Positions 20,762-28,470 of a stretch of 64,000 bases of DNA are shown in pieces (the stretch's first letter is position 1; the number at the start of each line of letters is the position of its first letter). The notes below the pieces were generated by a model that had not been told where the DNA came from, did no database searches, and worked only from the letters and a program-made list of their open reading frames with translations. A program made the translations under genes and the position numbers. Source of the DNA: Pyrococcus kukulkanii (GTDB taxonomy: Archaea; Methanobacteriota_B; Thermococci; Thermococcales; Thermococcaceae); contig NZ_CP010835.1 in assembly GCF_001577775.1 (NCBI RefSeq), forward strand, positions 1,364,001 through 1,428,000. Reading direction: 5' to 3'.

Positions 20762-22531
20762 ATGGGTGAGTTTGAGAAAGCCGTGGAGGAGATCGTGAGG
20801 ATCCTTTTACGTGGCGAGATTAAGGATAGAGAGGAGTTAAACAAGCTCAAGATAGAGGTCTCTAGGAAGTATCACCTTCCACGCTTACCCAGGAATTCCG
20901 AAATCTGGAGGGCACTTCCTAAAGATAGAAGGGAGGAGTTCAGGGATCTCCTAAAGAAAAAGCCCACTAGAACTATCAGCGGAGTTGCTGTAGTTGCCAT
21001 GATGACAAAGCCTTTCCCATGTCCCCATGGACGCTGTATCTACTGTCCTGGGGGTCCTGCCGTTGGCTCTCCCCAGAGCTACACTGGAAAGGAGCCTTCT
21101 GCCTTGAGGGCCGCTCAGTATGGCTATCATCCGTACATAATCATGATGGCAAGGCTGAAGCAGCTCTACGACATAGGTCATCCAATTGATAAGGTCGAGG
21201 TGATAATTCAGGGAGGAACTTTTCCTGCCGTCGATCTGGACTATCAGGAGTGGTTCATCAAGTGTGCCTTTAAGGCGATGAACGACTTCCCCTACTTCAA
21301 GGATATAGAGAACCTTGAAGAGAAGCTTGTAAGGCTTATCCTTCAGAAAGACAAGTCCGTATTTGAGGAGGATCCCAAGTTTAAGAAAGCCTGGGAGAGG
21401 ACTCATAAGAAACCCTACTACTATCTTGAGGATGAGCAAAGGAAGAACGAGAAGGCTAAGGTTAGAATGGTTGGCTTGACTATTGAAACTAGGCCAGATT
21501 GGGCCTTCGAGAGGCAGATAGACAGAATGCTCGCCTTTGGAACGACGAGGGTTGAGCTTGGAGTGCAGACTATATTCAACTTCATCCATGAGAGGACGAG
21601 GAGGGGTCATGGGGTCGAGGAAATAGTTAAGGCCACGCAGCTGTTGAGGGATGCTGGGTTGAAGATTAACTACCACATAATGCCCGGCCTTCCTGGGAGC
21701 AACTTCGAAAGGGATCTATATACCTTCAAAACAATTTTCGAGGATCCAAGGTTCAGGCCTGACATGTTGAAAATTTATCCAACGCTTGTTACTAGGGATG
21801 CTCCCCTGTACGCTTGGTACAAGGCCGGCCTTTACAGGCCTTACACAACCCAGGAAGCCCTTGAGCTCTTAGTCGAGGCCTATAAGATCTTCCCAAAGTG
21901 GGTCAGGGTCATGAGGATCCAGAGGGACATCCCTGCTCATCTGATAGTTGCTGGGGTTAAGCACTCCAACCTCGGGCAGCTCGTCTTTGAGGAACTAATT
22001 AGGAGGGGAATAAGGCCGAGGGAGATAAGGTTCAGGGAAGTTGGACATCAGATGCAGAAGTTCGGTAAGATTCCCGAGGTGGAGCATATCAAGCTACTGA
22101 GGGAGGATTACGAGGCTGCAGGCGGAACGGAGATATTCCTCAGCTTTGAGGATGTAAAGAATGACATTCTTATTGGCTTCCTTCGCCTGAGGATTCCGAG
22201 CGAAAAGGCTCACAGAAAGGAGATAAACTGCTGTCCTTCAGCCATAGTCAGGGAGCTTCACGTTTATGGTCCTCTGGTTCCAATCGGGGAGAAGCCCAAG
22301 TACGAGTGGCAACATAGGGGTTACGGTAGGGAGCTGCTTAGGGAGGCCGAGAGGATAGCGAGAGAGGAGTTTGATGTTAAGAAGATGCTTATCATTAGCG
22401 GTGTGGGCGTTAGGGAGTATTATCGCAGGTTCGGCTATAGGAAGGACGGGCCTTACGTAAGCAAGAGACTCGATAAATCTTATGCAGATTATGAAAAGAC
22501 TGATAAGTTCGATGCTCACCTTAACACTTAG
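20762..22531 (+). CDS. elp3: Elp3, tRNA U34 carboxymethyltransferase
   Basis: Radical SAM/GNAT enzyme making 5-carboxymethyluridine at wobble U34, using acetyl-CoA; archaea have Elp3 without other Elongator subunits. 589 residues: cluster motif CPHGRCIYCPGG at about residue 88, VEVIIQGGTFPAV, and GVQTIFNFIHERTRRGH. The C-terminal acetyltransferase domain has WQHRGYGRELLREAE and GVGVREYYRRFGY. ATG 20762 follows GAGGTG. It heads a three-gene operon with a small protein and a YkgJ-type cysteine-cluster protein. Confidence 0.95.
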   Translation: MGEFEKAVEEIVRILLRGEIKDREELNKLKIEVSRKYHLPRLPRNSEIWRALPKDRREEFRDLLKKKPTRTISGVAVVAMMTKPFPCPHGRCIYCPGGPAVGSPQSYTGKEPSALRAAQYGYHPYIIMMARLKQLYDIGHPIDKVEVIIQGGTFPAVDLDYQEWFIKCAFKAMNDFPYFKDIENLEEKLVRLILQKDKSVFEEDPKFKKAWERTHKKPYYYLEDEQRKNEKAKVRMVGLTIETRPDWAFERQIDRMLAFGTTRVELGVQTIFNFIHERTRRGHGVEEIVKATQLLRDAGLKINYHIMPGLPGSNFERDLYTFKTIFEDPRFRPDMLKIYPTLVTRDAPLYAWYKAGLYRPYTTQEALELLVEAYKIFPKWVRVMRIQRDIPAHLIVAGVKHSNLGQLVFEELIRRGIRPREIRFREVGHQMQKFGKIPEVEHIKLLREDYEAAGGTEIFLSFEDVKNDILIGFLRLRIPSEKAHRKEINCCPSAIVRELHVYGPLVPIGEKPKYEWQHRGYGRELLREAERIAREEFDVKKMLIISGVGVREYYRRFGYRKDGPYVSKRLDKSYADYEKTDKFDAHLNT

Positions 22532-22540
22532 GTGTCCAAC

Positions 22541-22795
22541 ATGGAGTTTAAGCACAATGCCGAAACGATAAACGAGGCTCTTGGAATTCCTGAGGGAAGG
22601 GCTAGAGACATTAAAATGTTCGTAACAAAGCAGATCCTCCTTCTCTTGGAGGGGAAGCTTGACAGCGTTAGTAGGATAATGGAGATGATAGATTCGAAGT
22701 ACAAGGAGAGAAATGAATTTGGCTATGCAATGTTCCTCTTGGGGCAGGGGTTGATAATAGTTGCCCAGGAAAAGGCAAAGGAGGAGAAAAGTTGA
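22541..22795 (+). CDS. Small helical protein of unknown function, in the elp3 operon
   Basis: 84 residues, predicted all-helical (EFKHNAETINEALGIPEG, MFVTKQILLLLEGKLDSV, GYAMFLLGQGLIIVAQEKAKEE), no cysteine cluster or membrane span. Start at the ATG 22541, nine bases after the elp3 stop; an in-frame GTG adjoins that stop. Its TGA overlaps the TTG of the next gene. Function unknown. Confidence 0.75.
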   Translation: MEFKHNAETINEALGIPEGRARDIKMFVTKQILLLLEGKLDSVSRIMEMIDSKYKERNEFGYAMFLLGQGLIIVAQEKAKEEKS

Positions 22796-23292
22796 GGTTC
22801 AAACCTAAGCCATTCCTTAAGCCTGTTAAGTTCAAGTGCCTATTTTGCCTAGACTGTTGCAGGGGTAGACACGTTTATCTAACCTACAAGGACATTGAGA
22901 GGCTAATTAAAGCCGGCTACGATCCCCAGGAATTCTTGACATTCTCAATAGAGAACGGGAAGGTGAGGTTCGTCCTATCAGTTAGGGAGTGGGACCTTGG
23001 TTGCATCTTTCACGACCCCGAGACAGGGAAGTGCAAAGTTCATCCACACAGGCCTCTTATCTGCAGAATCTATCCGTTCATAGTGTCAAGGAAGCCCCTT
23101 GGTGTGGAGGGTGAAGAGCCTGTAGAGGTTAATGGTGTTAAGTACTGGCTCTATTATGATGAGAGTTGCCCAGGAATAAATGCCGAGGATGGGGAGGAAG
23201 TGATGACACCTGAGGAAATCCTTAAGCTGGGCATAAAATTTGAAGAAGAGCTAGAGGGCACTGATCTTGATTCCGTTTTGTCCCTGCTCTAG
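22792..23292 (+). CDS. YkgJ-family cysteine-cluster protein
   Basis: 166 residues with CLFCLDCCRGR near residue 13 and GCIFHDPETGKCKVHPHRPLICRIYPF at about 65-90 (seen as GCIFH, GKCKVH, ICRIYP), then SCPGIN: the CxxCxxCC / CxxH/CxxY pattern of the zinc- or Fe-S-chelating YkgJ (PF03692) family. Begins at TTG 22792 overlapping the previous stop (TTGA). Role unknown; being in the elp3 operon, a part in metal supply to, or RNA modification with, Elp3 is a guess. Confidence 0.8.
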   Translation: MRFKPKPFLKPVKFKCLFCLDCCRGRHVYLTYKDIERLIKAGYDPQEFLTFSIENGKVRFVLSVREWDLGCIFHDPETGKCKVHPHRPLICRIYPFIVSRKPLGVEGEEPVEVNGVKYWLYYDESCPGINAEDGEEVMTPEEILKLGIKFEEELEGTDLDSVLSLL

Positions 23293-23469
23293 TTTGAACC
23301 CTGGGTTCACCATATATAGTCTTTTTCTGGCATCTTCTAGAAGGTATATCTCCCTAATAATGCCAGAATCCTTTAAAACTTTCAAGGCGTAGCGTACTGT
23401 TCTTTCAGAAAGGTTAGTTGCTTTTGCTAATTCCTTAGAAGACATAGGTTTCTCTAACGCTTCAAGCAC
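23251..23469 (-). CDS. Small winged-helix regulator, atypical start
   Basis: Predicted DNA-binding protein: PMSSKELAKATNLSERTVRYALKVLKDSGIIREIYL is a MarR/ArsR-like helix-turn-helix plus wing (seen as SSKELAKATNL, TVRYALKVLKDSG). From GTG 23469 it has 72 residues. The same frame is open 15 further codons and encodes DFAKLPRSAILVLEAL, which looks like the missing first helix, yet has no ATG, GTG or TTG start; GGAGGG lies just before an ATC codon there. It overlaps the tail of the convergent ykgJ gene by 42 bp. Confidence 0.65.
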   Translation of the reverse strand: MLEALEKPMSSKELAKATNLSERTVRYALKVLKDSGIIREIYLLEDARKRLYMVNPGFKLEQGQNGIKISAL

Positions 23470-23541
23470 TAGAATAGCCGATCTGGGGAGTTTAGCAAAG
23501 TCGATCCCTCCTCATTTCGAAACCCCTTTACGAGCTAAGAA

Positions 23542-23560
23542 AATACATTTAAAATGTTTT
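23542..23560. promoter_or_regulatory. Palindrome over the TATA region of the winged-helix gene
   Basis: ACATTT-A-AAATGT at 23545-23557, extended by AA/TT with one mismatch on each side. It overlaps the TTTTAAAT element used on the minus strand by the regulator gene, so it is a candidate autoregulatory operator. Confidence 0.45.
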
Positions 23561-23577
23561 CGAATTAGGCATTGTCG

Positions 23578-24258
23578 CTAATTCAAGTAATTCTCAAGTT
23601 TTTCCAATAGCTTAGCAATATCTTCCTGAGACACCGTTTTTGATGTTTTTAATTTCTTAGCTTCCTTTAGTATCTCAATAAGCTCTTCATCTTCTAGTTC
23701 TTCTTCTATTTGGCCTACATTAAAAACTATCTTTCCCTTGTTTTTCAGTACCCACGCTTGGGACGTTAAAGTTACCGCCACGTAGAGTTTCGTTGCTAAT
23801 TTCTGCAATAATAGCTCGCATTGTGTGAGACCGAGTTTCACGTCCCTTAACTCTTCGGAAATTAGGGCCTTAAAAGTTTCATCTGTAATGACGCTCCCAT
23901 AAACTAGTTTGGCGAACTTGTGGAGGCTAATGAATACATCTTCCCCATATATTGGCGTCCCCTTGAAGAGAGCGTTAAATGCTATTGGATTGCCATTATA
24001 GAGTAAGTCGAAAAGGAACTCAGAAAGCCTAACTACATTGTTTGCTATCTTTATGTTATTCTGTTCCGATAACATGGTTATGAGATTCTCTATCTCCTGA
24101 ATTACGCTATTTGGCTCGCTATCCTTAACTACAACGACAATATCAATGTCATTTGGCCTATCCCTCTCAAACGCACTTCCAAATCCGATGAGCATTATGA
24201 GTTTCGACCCATACTTCCTTAGGATTTCCTCGCTAACCTTCCTGATTATCTCTTTCAT
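23578..24258 (-). CDS. MNT-type nucleotidyltransferase-fold protein
   Basis: About 226 residues. The N-terminal domain has the minimal nucleotidyltransferase signature LIGFGSAFERDRPNDIDIVVVV (visible as GFGSAFERDR plus NDIDIVV: GS-x9-DxD), so metal and nucleotide binding residues are intact. The C-terminal half is helical and could be a fused HEPN-like or substrate-binding bundle. ATG 24258 is preferred to 24282 because TATA-like GATAATATT lies only about 10 bp before the latter. No separate HEPN gene adjoins, so a classical MNT-HEPN toxin-antitoxin is not evident. Confidence 0.7.
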   Translation of the reverse strand: MKEIIRKVSEEILRKYGSKLIMLIGFGSAFERDRPNDIDIVVVVKDSEPNSVIQEIENLITMLSEQNNIKIANNVVRLSEFLFDLLYNGNPIAFNALFKGTPIYGEDVFISLHKFAKLVYGSVITDETFKALISEELRDVKLGLTQCELLLQKLATKLYVAVTLTSQAWVLKNKGKIVFNVGQIEEELEDEELIEILKEAKKLKTSKTVSQEDIAKLLEKLENYLN

Positions 24259-24320
24259 GGTTTTTCCTTGGGGGGAAGGCATTTAATATTATCCTTTACC
24301 TTATAGTTGAGGGCGTAGGT

Positions 24321-24701
24321 ATGGAGGAGTGGGACCCTTTTAAAAGGAAGAAGTCCTTGAAACTTCCATTTGAAAATGATATCTTCGATAAGCTAAGGCT
24401 TGATATTCCACTAATTACGGATAAACTAAAGCCTCCAGAAGTTTTTGAGCCTATAGTAAGGTTTGATAATGGCTGGGAAGTCTATAGGGGCATCCATACT
24501 GAAAAATACATTATAAGATCTTCAAGTGGAGGTTTTGTTGTTCGCCAAGTTGGAGATAAGCATATAGTAACGGGGAGAATTGGGACCGTGGATATAAACG
24601 TGGAGGTCAAGATTGGTACGTACTGGAACGTTGAAGGAGAGGTTGTGGAGATACTTGAGAAAGTTTTCAGGAAATTGGGGAGTAAATGGCTTGAAAGCTA
24701 G
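24321..24701 (+). CDS. Conserved hypothetical protein
   Basis: 126 residues, acidic and basic stretches mixed; the second half is beta-rich (GWEVYRGIHTEKYIIRSSSGG, GRIGTVDINVEVKIGTYW) and ends with a helix. No family recognised, no signal peptide. Divergent from the nucleotidyltransferase gene, with the two starts sharing a short promoter region. Confidence 0.6.
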   Translation: MEEWDPFKRKKSLKLPFENDIFDKLRLDIPLITDKLKPPEVFEPIVRFDNGWEVYRGIHTEKYIIRSSSGGFVVRQVGDKHIVTGRIGTVDINVEVKIGTYWNVEGEVVEILEKVFRKLGSKWLES

Positions 24702-24702
24702 C

Positions 24703-24825
24703 TTATGGATATTTTTCCTTCTTTGCTTCTTCTCTTGCCAAGGTGCTAACTTCCTCTAGGAACTTTTCAAATCCTACCATGTCAAGTCCATATTTCCGAA
24801 GTGGATAAAACTTTACGAGTTCCAT
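24703..24825 (-). CDS. Possible 40-residue small protein or gene remnant
   Basis: Minus-strand frame from ATG 24825 to TAA 24703: MELVKFYPLRKYGLDMV then a charged helix ending AREEAKKEKYP. Composition is protein-like, but no ribosome-binding site is visible and the frame stays open upstream, so it may be the C-terminal remnant of a longer gene cut off by the GH5 gene. Confidence 0.3.
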   Translation of the reverse strand: MELVKFYPLRKYGLDMVGFEKFLEEVSTLAREEAKKEKYP

Positions 24826-24856
24826 GCTAACGACTAATAATGAGTTGATAACTATG

Positions 24857-26330
24857 GCTGAAACACCAACTCTCCTCCTGTCCTCTGTTTTCCTCGCACT
24901 TCTTTCCCCGGTGTTGGCTTCTTCTGTCTATTATGAGGCAGTTGATGGTAACATATACAAAGTTAACATGACAACCAGAGAAAGGGAGAGAATCTACCTG
25001 TTTGGGGTTAGTTGGTTTGGTTTTGAGCTTAAGGAATCACATCGTTTATGGCTTAAACGTCAGAAACTGGAAAGATATCCTCAAAGACGTTAAGAGGCTT
25101 GGTTTTAATGCTATTAGGCTTCCCTTCTGTAGTGAGACCATTCACGATGCGATGCCAAATCCAAACATGATAAACTACGATTTAAATCCTAATTTGAGGA
25201 ACTTAACAGGCTTGGAGATAATGGAAAAGATAATTCAAGAGGCCAATAGACTTGGCATTTACGTGCTCCTTGACTATCATAGGATTGGCTGCACTGAAAT
25301 TGAGCCCTTGTGGTACACCGATAACTACAGCGAAGAGCAGTACATCCAAGATTGGGTGTTTTTGGCGAAGAAGTTCGGGAGGTATCCAAACGTTATTGGG
25401 GCCGACATAAAGAATGAACCTCACGATGAGGCATCTTGGGGAACTGGAGATAATACAGATTTTAGGTTATTTGCTGAGAGGGTTGGCAAGGCTATACTCA
25501 AAGTTGCTCCTCACTTGCTGATTTTCGTTGAGGGGACGCAGTATACTCACGTTCCTGAGATTGTAATGGGAGTCAAGTACTATCCCATTAGGTTACCCAG
25601 GGACAAGGTAGTCTATTCTCCTCACGTTTATGGGCCCAGCGTTTACAACATGCCCTACTTCGATTCCCCAGACTTCCCCAAGAACATGCCTCAGATATGG
25701 GAGACGCACTTCGGTTACTTGACGAGCCTCAACTATACCCTCGTTATTGGAGAGTGGGGTGGGAAATACACTGGTAAGGACAAAGTCTGGCAGGATGCTT
25801 TCTCCGAGTGGTTAATCAAAAAGGGAATTTACAACTTCTTTTACTGGTGTCTAAATCCCGAAAGTGGCGATACTGGCGGAATATTCCTTGATGACTGGAA
25901 AACAGTGAATTGGGAGAAAATGAGAGTTATCTACAGGATAATAAAGGCAGCTAGGCCTAACTTTAATGAGCCGCTCTTCATAATCTTGAAGAAGAACACC
26001 TCGAGGCAGGTGTTTGATAAAGGAGAGAAAGTAACGATATACTGGTACACGAATGGAGAGATAATTGACTCTAACTTCGCTAAGTCCAACGAAGGGGAAA
26101 TAATTTTGACGTTAAACGAGAGCATTAACCTCTACATAGTCGCCAAGAAGGGAAATGAAACCATGAGGAAAGACTTGTATCTTTCTGTAATAGAGCCGAA
26201 TACTCCGATAACTACAACTTCCCGACCAACGATATCTGAGAGAAATCCTAAGATTTTTACAATGCTTCTAGTGTCTTTGGGTATATTGAGTTTTGTAGTT
26301 TTTCTGGTTCTCAAAAAGAAGCTTGTTTGA
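24857..26330 (+). pseudogene. GH5 endoglucanase, secreted, interrupted by a +1 frameshift
   Basis: Homologue of the P. horikoshii hyperthermophilic endo-1,4-beta-glucanase. Frame 1 (from ATG 24857) encodes a signal peptide and LFGVSWFGFEL, then terminates at 25093. The rest resumes one base out of frame with NHIVYGLNVRNWKDIL near 25036-25042 and continues to 26330. Catalytic residues survive: acid/base Glu in GADIKNEPHDE and nucleophile Glu in VIGEWGGKY. After the catalytic domain come a beta-rich module and a C-terminal membrane anchor after a Thr/Ser linker. So one base is extra near 25032-25036 relative to a functional gene; decay, sequencing error or programmed shifting are all possible. 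Confidence 0.8.
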
Positions 26331-26489
26331 TATTTCAGCGTTCCAAATCTCTATTCCCATTATATCCTCTTTCTCTTTCTCATAGTATTCTACCCAAACA
26401 TCTTCCGCTACTTCGTCAGTATCGGCAACTTCTCCCTCCCTAATTAGGATGTATAGGATTTTGTTCTTTAGATCGTACCTAACTTTCAT
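26268..26489 (-). CDS. DUF2283 small protein
   Basis: 73 residues from ATG 26489 (after GGTGA). MKVRYDLKNKILYILIREG, VWVEYYEKEKEDIMGIEIWNA is the DUF2283 pattern of a short beta protein. Such proteins are common in archaea; some sit near toxin genes. The 3' end overlaps the GH5 tail by 63 bp. Function unknown. Confidence 0.72.
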   Translation of the reverse strand: MKVRYDLKNKILYILIREGEVADTDEVAEDVWVEYYEKEKEDIMGIEIWNAEISNKLLFENQKNYKTQYTQRH

Positions 26490-26512
26490 ACATTTCACCA
26501 TAGAACAGAATT

Positions 26513-26589
26513 TGGTGGGCCCGCGGGGATTCGAACCCCGGACCTCCGCCTCGTAAGGGCGGCGTCATGACCAACTAGACCACGGGCCC
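26513..26589 (-). tRNA. tRNA-Val (TAC anticodon)
   Basis: Minus-strand cloverleaf: acceptor GGGCCCG/CGGGCCC, D-arm with GGTCTAGTTGGTCA, anticodon stem CCGCC/GGCGG with loop CTTACGA giving anticodon TAC, T-arm GGGGTTCGAATCCCC, A73 and encoded CCA. Promoter TTTATAATT lies at 26616-26624. Confidence 0.95.
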
Positions 26590-26615
26590 ATGCCCATGGA
26601 TTACCTTTAAATTCA

Positions 26616-26624
26616 AATTATAAA
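26616..26624 (-). promoter_or_regulatory. TATA box of tRNA-Val
   Basis: TTTATAATT on the minus strand about 30 bp upstream of the mature tRNA 5' end, with GAAAGG before it. Confidence 0.6.
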
Positions 26625-26646
26625 CCTTTCTCTTGGATGATGATCT

Positions 26647-27450
26647 TCACGGTACCCTGAGAGGACTCTCGATGATGAGCCCCCTCTCGTCTGATTCTTG
26701 ATCCACTGACTTTAATGGTAGCACGTGGGGGATTTCTCCGTGAACTACCTTGGCCCTAACCCCATACACTCTCAGTATCATTTCCTCCGTTATTACCTTC
26801 CTGGGATCTCCCCTGCAGTAAACTTCTCCCCTGTTCAGAACCACAACTCTATCCCCATATCTAATGGCAAAGTCCAGCTCGTGGAGTACCAATACCGTTA
26901 CGATGTCTTCTTCCCTTGTTATCTGCCTGACCATCTCCAGAACTTTAAGCTTGTTCTTGAGGTCGAGGTTACTTATCGGTTCATCTAACAAGAGTATCCT
27001 TGGTTCCTTTGCAAGTGCTTGGGCTATGAATACCAATTGCCTCTGACCTCCGCTCAACTCCCCTATGTACCTCTTAGCAAGGTTCTCTATGCCAACCTTC
27101 TTCATGGCATTAAATGCTGCCGCTAAATCCTCCCTCCTCACCTTCCAAGACATTTGGGTTACCCTTCCAAGGAGGACTATCTCAAGCACGGTTAAAGGGG
27201 CTCTTATGGAGTATTCTTGAGGTACGTAGCCTATCATTTTTACCCTATCCTCGTGATCCATTGGTTTCCCATTGAACATTACCTTTCCTTTACACTTTAA
27301 CATGCCCGCTATGCACCTTAGAAGTGTTGACTTACCTGCCCCGTTAGGCCCCAAGATTACCGTTATTTCCCCAGGATAGGCATCAAAGCTAACGTTTTTG
27401 AGTACCTCTTCATCATAGGAGAAGCTTAGTCCTATTACCTCTAAGCTCAC
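26647..27450 (-). CDS. Iron-chelate/cobalamin-type ABC transporter, ATP-binding protein
   Basis: Energy-coupling ATPase of a FecCD/BtuCD-type importer. 267 residues: Walker A GPNGAGKST, Q-loop GYVPQEY, signature LSGGQRQLV, Walker B ILLLDEP, and switch His in VLHELDFA. GTG start overlaps the permease stop, so the operon is tightly coupled. A further 30-residue tail after the ATPase core is variable. Substrate to be read from the binding protein: a metal chelate or tetrapyrrole. Confidence 0.92.
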   Translation of the reverse strand: MSLEVIGLSFSYDEEVLKNVSFDAYPGEITVILGPNGAGKSTLLRCIAGMLKCKGKVMFNGKPMDHEDRVKMIGYVPQEYSIRAPLTVLEIVLLGRVTQMSWKVRREDLAAAFNAMKKVGIENLAKRYIGELSGGQRQLVFIAQALAKEPRILLLDEPISNLDLKNKLKVLEMVRQITREEDIVTVLVLHELDFAIRYGDRVVVLNRGEVYCRGDPRKVITEEMILRVYGVRAKVVHGEIPHVLPLKSVDQESDERGLIIESPLRVP

Positions 27451-28460
27451 CAGAACTCCCTCCTCTTTCTCATGACGAGGAACATGAAGAATGGAACCCC
27501 TATTATTGATGTTATTATTCCTATCGGTAACACGGCTCCTGGGACAATGGATTTACTGATTACCGATGCAAAGGATAGTATGAAGGCACCGCTTAGGGCT
27601 GAAGCTGGAATGAGGAACCTCTGATCTTCTCCGATTAACATTCTAGCTATGTGCGGTCCAACGAGCCCAACGAATCCAATAGTGCCAACGAAGCACACCG
27701 CAATGGCCGTTAAAATTGATATCAGAATTAAAACTTTGAGCCTTAACTCTTCAACATTTATTCCAAGGCTTTTCGCTCCATCATCTCCTAATCTCATCGC
27801 TGTTAGCTGCCATGCATTCTTAATGAGGATCAAGAACGTTGGTAAAAATCCCAGGAATATTATCCCTGCTTTAGTCCAACTGGCCTTTAATAGGCTACCG
27901 AACAGCCAAAATACTATAGCCTGAAGTGTTTCTTCAGATGCCAAGTATTCTATAAACGCAAGGGCGGAATTGAAGAGGAAGACTATTCCAATTCCAGCTA
28001 GAACCATGATCTCCGTGCTGGCACCTTTAATTTTCGCTATGGAATATATCAGTAAGCTTGATAGCATTGCAAAGATGAAGGCGCTTATTGGAACAAAAAC
28101 TATGTTTGCTCCAAGTAGAATTGCTAGGGCGGCCCCAAATCCAGCCCCCGCAGAAATTCCAAGGGTGTAGGGACTTGCCAAGGGATTGTTTAGTATAGTT
28201 TGCATCTCAACTCCCGCGAGTCCCAGGGAAGCTCCAACTAAAAGCGCTGTTATTGCTATCGGGAGTCTTATGTTCCATATTATAACTCTCGTCACGTTAT
28301 CAACTGAGTTGGGCATTAAAACGCCTAACAACACATCCTTAGGTGATAAGAATGCGGGCCCTATTGAGAGATCTAGAAGGAAAGAGAGAAGGCATGCAAA
28401 AAGAAAAAGTGTAAGGAGTTGGATCCTCCTAATTATTATTCCCCTATAAACTACCTCCAT
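27447..28460 (-). CDS. FecCD/BtuC-family ABC transporter permease
   Basis: 337-residue polytopic membrane protein of the type II importer family: about ten hydrophobic segments, LPIAITALLVGASLGLAGVEMQTILNNPLASPYTLGIS (seen as RLPIAITALLVGASLG and NNPLASPYTLGIS), FVGLVGPHIARMLIG before the coupling helix. Imports iron-siderophore, cobamide or heme-like ligands as a homodimer. It follows the binding-protein gene by 10 bp. Confidence 0.93.
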   Translation of the reverse strand: MEVVYRGIIIRRIQLLTLFLFACLLSFLLDLSIGPAFLSPKDVLLGVLMPNSVDNVTRVIIWNIRLPIAITALLVGASLGLAGVEMQTILNNPLASPYTLGISAGAGFGAALAILLGANIVFVPISAFIFAMLSSLLIYSIAKIKGASTEIMVLAGIGIVFLFNSALAFIEYLASEETLQAIVFWLFGSLLKASWTKAGIIFLGFLPTFLILIKNAWQLTAMRLGDDGAKSLGINVEELRLKVLILISILTAIAVCFVGTIGFVGLVGPHIARMLIGEDQRFLIPASALSGAFILSFASVISKSIVPGAVLPIGIITSIIGVPFFMFLVMRKRREFW

Positions 28461-28470
28461 CTTAGCTCCC

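Noticed and set aside
20951-21676. 241-residue antisense ORF within elp3
   Set aside because: No domain, no ribosome-binding site; shadow of the elp3 reading frame.
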